A DNA stretch of 64,000 nucleotides from Daldinia sp. FL1419. Taxonomy: Eukaryota > Ascomycota > Sordariomycetes > Xylariales > Hypoxylaceae. The stretch's first letter is position 1, and the number at the start of each line of letters is the position of its first letter. Positions 44,601 to 54,156 of this stretch are shown one piece after another. The notes under the pieces are model-generated. The model ran no database searches. It saw only the letters and a list, made by a program, of their open reading frames with translations, and was not told the DNA's origin. The DNA is taken from the NCBI GenBank assembly GCA_025201765.1, contig MU623448.1, positions 1 through 64,000 on the forward strand. Direction: 5' to 3'. Position numbers and translations under genes: made by a program.

Positions 44601-47489
44601 GCCAATACTCTACGAGCCAGCGATGCCGTATCTTTGAATCGGTCTTCCAGAATTCTTCCTCTAGACTCAAGTCCTCTGCGATCTCACGCGTAGCTTTACT
44701 AGCATGGCGTAGCCAGTATTTTACTGTGTACGGCACTGTGTTGGTAAAGTTAATAGTCGCCCAGTGAAGTTATACCAATGCTTCTTCAACAAGTCTCTTA
44801 TTCGCAGGAATAAGGAATGGTCCAGGGATAAGGGGTTCGACTTACGAGCTAAGTCGCGGAGGATATCGGCCTCGGGGTCCGCGTCATCCTGACTATCCGG
44901 CTCACTCTCACTGTCATAATCGTCTTCTTCTTCTTCTTCTTCCTCCTCCTCCTCCTCCTCTTCCTCCTCTTCTTCGTCATCTTCGCCTTCTTCTTCGTTC
45001 TTCTCAGGTGAAGCTCCCTCTTCACCTTCGTTCGTCTCCTCTTGACTAGGGAAATTGAAACTCTCGTTGACATGAGAGAACGACCTGAGTGCGAGAACAC
45101 CGTGTTGCCATTTCTTTTCTTCGTCGGACATACCGAGAATTTGCTTCGCATTCTCTAGGAGATGTGTCTTAACCACCACGTTCATAAAGGAAATCGTATT
45201 GCTCGCTCGTTTAACAGTCAGCAGTGGTTTGCACATGTCTACGAATTTTCGAAGTTCGGCTTTCTCCTCCTCGCTTGAGCAAAACCCAGCAAGTACACCA
45301 AGCTCTGCCTCTGTTGGGTCTTCATACGTCAGAACGAGAGCCCGTAGCATTTCCTTAATCTTCTCAACGTCTGATTCGTTAGCTTTAAAAATTTGAAGCC
45401 ACGAGTTATTTAAGAGTGTTGTCAGATCTTGGGGCATCCTTTCAAGTATTCGGCGCACTTTGAGGTCACTCTCGGCCTGTGGAAGCTCTTGAAGCTGGAC
45501 GCATGTAATGTCGATCCACTGGGTGTTCTGTGCACGTTTTCCAATAAGACTGCTTGCGAAATACGCGAGCGCCTTGTTATAGTTTTTCTCCTTCTCAAGC
45601 GTGGCGACTCGCTCTTTGGCTCGCTTTCGTAATGCTGTCTGAACTTGGTTCCCATACTTCTCATCCTCGAGATCAACAAGACGGACACCGTCAATCCTAA
45701 GTGCTTCCTCGATATTGTGAGCTTCTCTACTGGTGATCATCCACCTTGTCGGAACTCGCTTCGCATCCGTGTTGTTGACGCCTCGAAGCTCGGCATTCAA
45801 ATATTTCATCAACTTGATTGTTGAATCCGAATCCTCGGGGAGAACGTGTAGGTTATTGAGCACAAATATAACCTTACTGCCGATGAACTCGTCTATGAGC
45901 ATGTCTTGAATAGTCTGCCATAAGTTCTCAACAGTCACCTGCGCTTTGTTCCCTTCACCCCGCTTCTTAGCAAATAACTTGGCGTAGGAAGCAAGCGTCT
46001 CCTGTTGGTCGATCAACTGGGTCACGATGCTTTTGAGAACATCCTCGGCGGTGCAATAATCTGTTGTCGATTCGCAGAAGAAATAGGCAAGCAAGGTCGG
46101 GGCCTGGCTTGAATCCGAATCCTTGATCTTATCAATCTCGTCGACAGTTGCCAAAGATGCACTGGTTTTCCCTCGGCCTTCTGGACCCCGGATCCACAGG
46201 CAATCGGCCGCGCGAGATGCATGGATCTCATCACCCGTTTTAGCCTCATCGGATAACCATTGTCTATACTCTTCTTCCTTTGTTATCCACGAGGATGACG
46301 CAAATGTTTGCGCCAGGGTCCTGCGTTTCTTCAACACTTGTGCGCCATCCAAAGCCTCCATAATGTTGTTAATCATTTTCCGATCGATATCGCGGACCGA
46401 ATTTAGGCGATTCTTGACTGCCAGTTGAGCACCATGAATTATTCTCTTTAAAGGATCTTTCACAAACTGGTTCCATTGATCGTCCTTCGGACCATCGAAC
46501 TTGACAAGATCTCGGTGATTGCGCGCTAAGCCTTGCTCCTCAACACCTGGAAGCGTCGCGGAGTCGCGGCTCACAAATTCGGCATAGGATTTCGGGATAA
46601 CAAGCTTGCTCATACCAAAGAGGTCTGGTAAACCACCCATCTTGGCGAAATCGGTCGGCTGCTCTTCATAAAAGCATAGCAAGTCGATTTTGGGGCTTAA
46701 TTTTACCACGAGGCGCATGAATTCGTGCTTAAGCTCGCGGAGGCCTTCGTCTCCGGGCTTCATGAGGTCTAAGAGTTTAGACGCGGACGCCGTACCGGCC
46801 TTTTCGGCGAAGTATGCGTACATGGCGGCAGCAGAAGCAACAGGTGCACCATTAAAAGGTGTACCGAAGAAAATAGCAGCCGCGATAGCCTCGAACATGA
46901 CAGGGAACTTATCCCTTCGCGAGTCTGCTAAAGTAATTGCCTTCGCGACGACTAGACCTCCCATACTATGACCGATAAATACGATCGGACGTCGTTGTAC
47001 AGCGCCCTATAACCCACCAACTACGTAAGTAACAGTACATTAGCAATACGGTTGGAGACTCTCTTACCTCTCTCTTACTCCTTAGCCCATTCAGCAGGGT
47101 CATGGCAATATTGCTCATGAACTGCTTCACCTTAAGGGAACCAGTCCATGCTGATTCGTACATATACAGCAGAATTCGAGCCCTCGGGAAGTCTCTGACC
47201 AGTCCATCGGTAGTCCAGTTAAAGCCAGTACTTTCTGATTTCCAACTGTCTTCCGGATGCGCGCCAAGGCCGGGTACAAAAACGATACTAAAGACGGGTG
47301 ATTAGGATCAAGTACAATTCGATAATTATTCACAGATCTTTTCTTTTATACTTACTCTATTTCGGGTTCAACATCAGATTTGTCAAGCGGGTAAAGCTCT
47401 TTGACACCCTGCTGTACGATCCCGTAGTCCTTCTTCCGTCGAGCAGCTCCTGCGGCAGCTTTCCGCGTCACGGAGCGTTGCAGAGACAT
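41611..47489 (-). CDS. STAND/NLR-like protein: alpha/beta-hydrolase, NACHT-like, ankyrin repeats, Q/Y-rich tail
   Basis: Seven exons (47489-47356, 47287-47068, 47006-44846, 44735-44550, 44492-44392, 44342-43585, 43531-41611) join to 1,826 residues. Residues about 45-290 form an alpha/beta-hydrolase: IVFVPGLGAHPEDSW, the nucleophile elbow GHSMGG (Ser132) and NHRDLVKF (His282), as in the SesB-type domains of fungal NLRs. Residues 392-399 are a P-loop, GPEGRGKT; the expected Walker B reads VIFVLNNLHVL without acids; RWMITSRE resembles sensor 1. A poly-Glu linker (about 795-830) precedes ankyrin repeats (about 900-1414), e.g. LHIAASVGFRELVAALI and TPLHMAAFSGHVEVMKKLL. The last 400 residues are Gln/Tyr/Pro/Ser-rich and end in a short basic GNG-containing tail. 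Related proteins act in fungal incompatibility or immunity; the role here is inferred. Confidence 0.88.
44925..45000. repeat. GAA/GAG trinucleotide tract encoding poly-Glu
   Basis: On the plus strand a CTT/CTC run; on the coding strand about 25 nearly uninterrupted Glu/Asp codons in the linker between NACHT-like and ankyrin regions. It is placed about 80 bases upstream of the exon 3 donor. Confidence 0.8.
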
Positions 47490-48529
47490 GGCGGTACGAC
47501 TATAGATCCCAAGATACCTCAACGAGGTTCGAGTCGGGACCTCTCATGGATGGGGCAGCAAGAGTTATAGGTCATTCCATTATCCATGTAATAGACAACC
47601 CCAATCCCTAGGGGGACAAGGGTAGCGGAACGACCCATAATCCCAAAGTCCATTTGGACTCGATAGCATGACAAAGTACATGTCTAGCTCATTATGTGAT
47701 GGCGCGAGCATGGTCTATTCCGTGCGGCTGATCGAAATCGTCGCAAATCGCGCTTCATAGGCCAGTCCGTCAGCACTAGGATGCTACTTAAATCGTCTAA
47801 GCCCTGTCAGACCCGTCTAGCCTCGTCTTAGGCTAGGATGATCTGGGTCGCTCGCTATCTCCCGTTGGGCATACGATCCTACCTTAATAGCTGATTGATC
47901 GTGCCTTTGATTATGAAAAGTCGGATGCCTAAATTTCTCTTGGCTAGTGCTATTTCTAGACATCTACTAATAAATGAGATGTCTCTTGGCGCTTTTGTAT
48001 ATTATTGCACACCTTTCTTTTGTCCCCTAGGGTTAAAACAATAGGCAGGATTTGGAGCATGTAGGTATCTACTATGTACCTACGTGCCTAAGATGATACG
48101 CAGACAAGCACCTAGCCTGCCTTAAGGCACATATCTACTCGCCTAGAGGCTAGGGCACAAGGGAAAGAAGCGTTAAAATCGAATATGGTGCGATCTCCGA
48201 CCCTAAAATTATTGGTGCTAGGGAAGGGGGCAGGACGCAACCAATGTGAGATTATTACCCATGTCAGCCCGCGAAGGGCTACTGAATGCTGATCGTCTAA
48301 ACCCCCCCTGACCCCTGCTTGCTTCTTTTTAAAATAGACATAAGAAACACTAGGCCAGAGCCCAGGCAGGTATAACACATGAAATAATTTGATTATGAAT
48401 AGACGACTATAATATTATCATGCTATAGCCCAGTTTAAAATCATCCTACGACGGACAGAAATATTCTTCAACAAAAGCGACGCTCCCCAAATCCTCAAAG
48501 GCCAGCCACCAAGTAATCAGTCATTAACA
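47490..48529. promoter_or_regulatory. Divergent promoter region between NLR-like gene and DUF6601-like gene
   Basis: The 1,040-bp spacer separates two start codons pointing away from each other. On the NLR side a 16-codon upstream frame (47547-47500, -) ends 10 bases before the main ATG. Near 47,800-47,830 GTCTAAGCC/GTCTAGCCTCGTCTTAGGC repeats are visible. No gene was seen; the 88-codon frame at 48112-48378 has no protein-like character. Confidence 0.45.
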
Positions 48530-49561
48530 ATGGGTACATCGACTATACCCTTCACAACCCGAGTGCTTAGATCACGAGAAGGCTCTAGCACGTCGCAACG
48601 AACGCCAGACTTCTCTAGTCTGTTTCCAGCTTCGCATCGCACGAAAAGAGATGATATAGTTATTCCAAGCTCGGAACCGAGTTTCCTCGAACGAGAACTC
48701 CTCGTTAAGAGGTTAAATGATATCCAGGATTGGCTTTGGGCATGTGGTCGTCCAATGCCACCTCGGCCATTGCATCATCAAATTCTCCTCTCGAGAGAGA
48801 TCGCCATTAGCGAAAATGCAGAGCTCCATCTTGTGTGGTCAAAGAATCGCATATTCTTAAAACCCATTCCCTTGTATCTTCTCGACCCCGAATTTTGGGC
48901 CGCCCACATTATTCATGATGCCGAACTCGTTAAATGCGCCCGGGGCTTCCTCTTCTCCTATACCGCTCTCATCTCTTACCAGAGCGACTTTCGTATCGCA
49001 CGAGAGAAAGGATTGCTGCCTGATAACGTCGAATGGGAAACATGGAAGAGTTTTACCAAGGAGATCTTGCAAAACCACGATTATGCCACCATAAACCCAC
49101 GATACTGGTACGGGGAGCTCCGCCTAAGCCGACTGAACAAGATTTACCGAATAAGGAAAGGTTTCATCCTACGCGGCTATTCCAAGGTTGCAGCACACTC
49201 CGTCTATGGCGATTTAATTAGCGACAACTTTGCTGCTTTAGCAACTATTCTTGGGTACGTCGTCATCGTTCTGACGGCGATGCAAGTTGGTCTCGGCGTA
49301 GAGAGACTACAACAAGACGAAGCGTTTCAGAACGCGAGCTACGGGCTTACAGTATTTTCGATTATCGCACCGCTCGCAGCAGGCATGGGCATATTCTTGC
49401 TGGTCTTGATTTTATTCATCAGTAATTGGATCGTCACGAAGGATTACGAAGTAAAGAGGTTTGGCGAGATGGGAGTTGACCCTTCGTTGATTAAAGGGCA
49501 CAGCAAAGAGACGATGCGTAGCTCTACTGACAGGAACCAGACTATCTCTAGAATGTCTTGA
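48530..49561 (+). CDS. Two-TM integral membrane protein, DUF6601-like
   Basis: Intronless, 343 residues. A disordered Ser/Arg/Thr-rich N-terminus of about 50 residues is followed by a conserved-looking soluble domain with LVWSKNRIFLKPIP, CARGFLFSYTALISYQSDF and YWYGELRLSRLNKIYR. Two long hydrophobic helices follow at about 235-257 and 272-297, then a charged tail. This pattern matches a widespread uncharacterised ascomycete membrane-protein family that I recall as DUF6601; the domain number is from memory. Family members are often multicopy and their function is unknown. It is divergent to the NLR-like gene and convergent with cyanase (246 bp between stops). Confidence 0.75.
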   Translation: MGTSTIPFTTRVLRSREGSSTSQRTPDFSSLFPASHRTKRDDIVIPSSEPSFLERELLVKRLNDIQDWLWACGRPMPPRPLHHQILLSREIAISENAELHLVWSKNRIFLKPIPLYLLDPEFWAAHIIHDAELVKCARGFLFSYTALISYQSDFRIAREKGLLPDNVEWETWKSFTKEILQNHDYATINPRYWYGELRLSRLNKIYRIRKGFILRGYSKVAAHSVYGDLISDNFAALATILGYVVIVLTAMQVGLGVERLQQDEAFQNASYGLTVFSIIAPLAAGMGIFLLVLILFISNWIVTKDYEVKRFGEMGVDPSLIKGHSKETMRSSTDRNQTISRMS

Positions 49562-49807
49562 ATACCTACACCCCTAATTTTGGATATCGAGATTACGAGC
49601 GATGTCTGTTTCCGGCTTAACTCCGCTACCGCCCTCCTGACGAAAGGTCGTTGAGATTAGTAGAATAAACAAAGTCTTGGTCTCAACATAGTCAGTTATA
49701 TAATAGAAATACATTTCAATCAGATCCCAATTATAGCTCAATGCACCCGTCCAGTCCATACCTGACAGTGAAGCTAAGAGCGTACCCGCTATGCACACGC
49801 TACCAAA

Positions 49808-50477
49808 TCAAAATCGAGTATACGGTAACCTATACAACATCAGTCACTTCGCCTGGCAACAGATACGACCATATGCTTAAATGTACTTACCATTTTCCTC
49901 GAAGCGTGATGTTGACCCAACTAAGTCCCACATTAGTCTCTCACAAGCATCATTTTCACCAAAATAGGAACACTTACGCGACCCCATCGTTATCAACCTC
50001 CTTTTCAACCTTGGAGGAGAATGCAATAGCGCTCATAATACCGTCACCAAACTTCTCGTTTATAACCGCCTTGAATGCATACCCATAGTTCTGCACCACC
50101 TCGTACAGCCTATAGATGAGCGGTTCGACGGGGGGCATCGGCCCAGCACGTCCTCGGTTAGGGAAACCCACCGACAGAGAGTGCAGGTCTCTTCTTTGGA
50201 GCTTGAGGACTTCCGCCAACTTCTCGACGTCTTCGTCGGATGCTTGAGTTTGGCCATAGAATAAAGCAGCAACGGCGACTTCGCTACGACCAAGCTTCTG
50301 TGCTAGATCCTCGAACGTGTACCCCCGCGCCGCTTTAGCTGCGAAGAGCGTCTGCGAAACTCTCGGTAACCCGTCGACAAGGGTCTCCTTTAAAACAAGA
50401 TAATGTCATTTAACCAATTGCTTGAAATTGTAAGAAGTACTCACGTCAAGGACGCTAATTCTGGGGCGATCGCTCAT
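49808..50477 (-). CDS. cynS: Cyanase (cyanate hydratase)
   Basis: Converts cyanate and bicarbonate to carbamate and CO2, detoxifying cyanate and releasing ammonium. Four exons (50477-50445, 50387-49978, 49920-49891, 49829-49808) join to 164 residues, the normal length. The N-terminal helix bundle (TLFAAKAARGYTFEDLAQKL) precedes the catalytic domain. The active-site Arg and Glu lie in YRLYEVV, spaced as in the E. coli enzyme (Arg96, Glu99), and the Ser in IMSAIAF (Ser122). The end, LRGKWLPYTRF, is the typical cyanase C-terminus and is recovered only through a 30-nt exon and a 22-nt last exon; without those splices the frame stops after DNDGVA. All catalytic residues are present. Confidence 0.95.
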
Positions 50478-51583
50478 CTTCAATGAATATCTTGGGTGAA
50501 CTGACAATATTAAAAGGTACCTAGGTAGGTAGTTATCTAGAAATATGATACGAACACTATTCGGTTTGACCGAAAGAATACAGAGAGAATAAATCAACTA
50601 TTTATGTAGAGACGAGGAGTCGCCAGAGCTGCGGCTGGTATGTAATAGAGTGTATAATTTATGTACAAATAACCCCGCGCAATACGGTGCACCATTAATG
50701 CAAAACCAACAAACCCCAAAACGCGGATGAAAACTCGTCCGATTGGTCAGATTCCTTGCAGGGGTACGCGCAAGCTCTAGCTCGAGATCTAGACGCCGTC
50801 CTTATTACCGACCGCTCGGCGCGGGGATAAGCCGGGATCTCGGAGTCTCAGCTGGGACAGCATTCCAATTTCCCGCTCATAATAAATCCGCCCACACGGT
50901 ATTCCCGCGTCTCCGATTGAAGTTCAAACCCCGTCGACCTGATTGCTGTGTCGGACGGAGGCCGGGGTACGCCGGTTTGGCGCTGACTGAGTACAAGTGA
51001 AGAGATTACCGAATATGAGAATTGAAAGTACAGGAGAAGCCGTAACATTTTGAATTTGTCCAAGATTCATGCACATGCATTTTAAGCGCATCTACACGAA
51101 TTGAATATAGTTGATCGGTTCGTTATGTAGATAGACACCTCCTTTTCCCCAGTTCTACGTACCTGTTATTTCACAGGCGTATTCCTACAACTCTACTCTA
51201 TCCATCCTATAGCCTAACTATCCACCTAAACCACGTCAAGTTCTGACTGCCTATTTTTAGATTGAAGAATTTAATTCTTATGTTAATGGTTTAACTGTAT
51301 CGTCTTTGTTGCAGGATCTAAGTTCCCGCTTCGAAAGCGCCGGGCAAAATAGTGCTTTGTTCTTCCGAAAGCAGTTGTCTCACGCATTAGATTAGCATCT
51401 CAATCTCAATTCAAATCTATATACAATAGTAACTCTTGTAGTAAAAGTAATTGATTCGTTGTCTTCGTCGTGCTATGCCTCGGCGCTTCTAAAACGTTCG
51501 CTCTGTGTCTTGCACCTCATATCGAGCCAAGATATTCAACGATTCAGGGGATAAAGCACCTAGGTACTAACTAGAAAATAATC
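50478..51583. promoter_or_regulatory. Divergent region between cyanase and kinase genes
   Basis: A 1.1-kb spacer between two start codons. It contains GGTACCTAGGTAGGTAGT at 50,516-50,533, a copy of the scattered TACCTAGG motif. The 85-codon frame at 50743-51000 is not convincing as a gene. Confidence 0.4.
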
Positions 51584-53582
51584 ATGACTACACCGGTCCG
51601 TAAGTCTCCTTATTAATACATATACCTCCTAACAATACACGATAATAACCTCAATATGTCCAGTTCGGCCGTTTGTGCGAGTCGGGCAAGCTGAGCTCAA
51701 TGACGTATTTTGGGCAGCGCGAGAAGCGTATCGACGGCAAAGACTTTTCTTTGCGCAAAATACCGGCTTTCTAGAATTTCGTGGAGTCTTGGGGTTTGGC
51801 AGCTCGGGCGTCGTGACGCGGTGGGCTGAGATAAATCAATTTCGACAGCGGATACGACACTTAGCAATTAAGGCACCCGTAGATGAAGACGATCCATATT
51901 TCCGCCAAGAAATAAATTGGATGTCGGTAGGTCCTATTAATTCTACTCCATGGCTAGCAAGTCGGGAATATTGACGAGACAGTTAGGAAGTCTTTGCGAC
52001 TTGTGAGCACTTTACACAACTGATATGGCTGCCAGAGTGGGTTTTGGATGGAAGCCTTTATAACGATTACTTGAGCGATAACGGGTCTCCAGCCTTGATG
52101 ATCATGGATTATTTTGAGAGATGTGAACTTTACGAGCTTCTTACCAGTATAAATGAATCGGTGTCGAATAATGCACACGTCCCTGATCATATGAAGAAGT
52201 TAGAATATATACCTAGTCGAATTTTATGGAGGTTATTCTTGTGTCGTAAGCCACCAGACCCGGCCGGTAAATGTAGTTGTTACTAATAAGGCCTACCCAT
52301 CATATCAGTCACGAGGGCATGTATAGGGATGGCTTACCCTCCAGTATTGGATGACGACAGCCCTGAGGTGTATCGCGAAGTTATCAGACCCGAAAACCCA
52401 GCATCGATCATTCATTTCGACTTGCATCCTTTAAATGGTAATGGCTTATTGCTGCTCATCAATATTGTAAACTAACAGTATTAAGTGTTCATGGACGACC
52501 CTTTTCTTAATAATAACGACCCGGAGCATATATTTACACCTAGATGGAAGGTTGGTTCTAATAACCATTTCGATACCCCATGTATATAACTGTACGCTCA
52601 CGCGTAGAATAGTTAGGCGACTTCGGGCTGATGCAAGAGTGGGATAATAATGTAAGTTTCAAGTTCCCTCTACACCTAGGTAATCCCTATCGTTAGAATG
52701 AATCGATTCGCATACCTAACACCCCTTCTATAAAGTGTCCATTACATTGTTTATTACAACTAATAACCTGTTGGAAACTAGTGGCAAGATGAAGAGTACA
52801 CTATCCGATTATTCCTGTTTTATTGGACTATTTTTAACTTGGCGATTCTAGGAAACTGGCTGTAGCCAATGTTGGGAAACCCGGATACCAAGCTCCGGTA
52901 GGTTATATACCCTCTTCCTGTTTACCAAAACTTTAAAAAAGTAGATATCAATGTCATTCTAACCACTGAAAACATCTACAGGAACAACGCGATAGGCGGA
53001 GGCCCCTAGAAGAAGGCGCATTTGGACCACATACTAATATATGGGGTATAGGATTGGTAAGTGATTTTTATAAGATAGCTTTATATCAAAATAATGATAA
53101 TACGGTCATTCTTGTTACCTGGTGTGTTAATCTATTGACTCTTGGAATAGCTCATGTTTAACGCGTTATCTCTGTACCACACCGACGATGAGGACTGGCA
53201 ACCTCGAATATGTACCATACAAATGCCAGATGGCAAAAGCCGAGATCTCAGCACGTGGGCACCATTCCTAGTCGGCGATCAAGTTTATGAGGCTTTCACT
53301 CACTATGGCATCGATCTGCGCACGTTGATAGCCCGCTGCATGGCCGATGATGGTGAAGATCGGCCAACGTTAGACGAACTTCTTGCTATTATCCAATACA
53401 GTATTGCAAGAGATGATGTGCAAGCGTCTGAGGTAAGTCTTGTCTCACAGGAGCCTCCAATAGACGTATCGAAGCCGCCTGCGATTGAAACCGACGCATT
53501 ACTGCAAAGATTCTTCCGGGAATATTTTTTGGAGCCACAGATGAGACCTGATCCCTACGTAGAGTTCTGGGATGGATCTTAA
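51584..53582 (+). CDS. Fungal protein kinase, ten exons, catalytic motifs intact
   Basis: Exons 51584-51599, 51664-51926, 51987-52245, 52309-52437, 52486-52550, 52613-52651, 52782-52795, 52852-52897, 52982-53056 and 53151-53582 join to 445 residues. Eukaryotic kinase landmarks appear in order: Gly loop LGFGSSGVV (about 48-55), AIKAP with Lys75, HFDLHPLN with Asp217 in place of HRDxxxxN, GDFGL (Asp247), and GYQAPEQ (Glu278). The C-lobe ends with IARCMADDGEDRPTLDELL. HxDLHPxN and the small size point to the expanded, lineage-specific kinase families of Pezizomycotina; substrate is unknown. Exon 1 has 16 nt and exon 7 only 14 nt. The 56-nt intron before exon 8 uses GTACAC; the alternative GT nearby would give an implausible 35-nt intron. 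Confidence 0.82.
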
Positions 53583-54156
53583 TCGCCGAAATCAAACGGA
53601 CTTTTGGGAGTGTGTTATACCCATGTAGCGAATGGAATCTTGGATTATTAGGAATGAAGATTGTTCGTATAAAGGGTTTCACGAGGTGTGATTCCTAGTA
53701 TATTAGTGACATCGTTGTGTTGTTGTAAAAGCTAGAATGTGTGGGGAGGCTACCTGGATATTTATGTATGTAGGTACCTACTGTATGCAGTTGCCTAGCA
53801 ACTGTGCACAGCTGTAGAGATCCTCACATAGAAAGGGCGATCTAATCTAATCTAATCTCATCGAGGGACAATCGATAAGAACCCCGCGGGGCATTAGTAA
53901 GAACTCTCTATTCAAGTAAGCCGGAGTGTAAGTGGAACCTTAAAGTGGAACCTTAAAAGACCGACACTGACGCAATGACTTAGAGTCCTTTCTCTCTTAC
54001 TGATTCGGTCAGTAAGGGTTCCCGATAAAGATTCTTCTCAAATATTCTCTTTATTAATTCGAAGGAACGTAAATCTATGATACTGTGTGATGATCTTTAT
54101 AATTCCCCCATCGAGCACTCTTTTATTTCCATGATCTCATCGCCTTGGCACTAGCT
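53583..54156. other. Spacer between kinase and NAD kinase genes
   Basis: A 574-bp same-strand spacer. It contains GTAGGTACCTACTG near 53,770, three tandem TCTAA units at 53,840-53,857 (ATCTAATCTAATCTAATC), a doubled AAGTGGAACCTTA at 53,930-53,956, and a seven-codon upstream frame directly before the NAD kinase start. No gene seen. Confidence 0.5.
54131..54154 (+). promoter_or_regulatory. Short upstream ORF before NAD kinase
   Basis: ATG plus six codons and TAG, ending two bases before the main ATG at 54157. If the mRNA leader includes it, ribosomes must leak past or reinitiate, which would lower or regulate NAD kinase output. Transcription start is unknown. Confidence 0.4.

Noticed and set aside
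52817..52851. Alternative 35-nt intron in the kinase gene (donor GTTTTATT)
   Set aside because: Too short for fungal splicing; the GTACAC donor at 52796 gives a normal 56-nt intron and keeps the frame.
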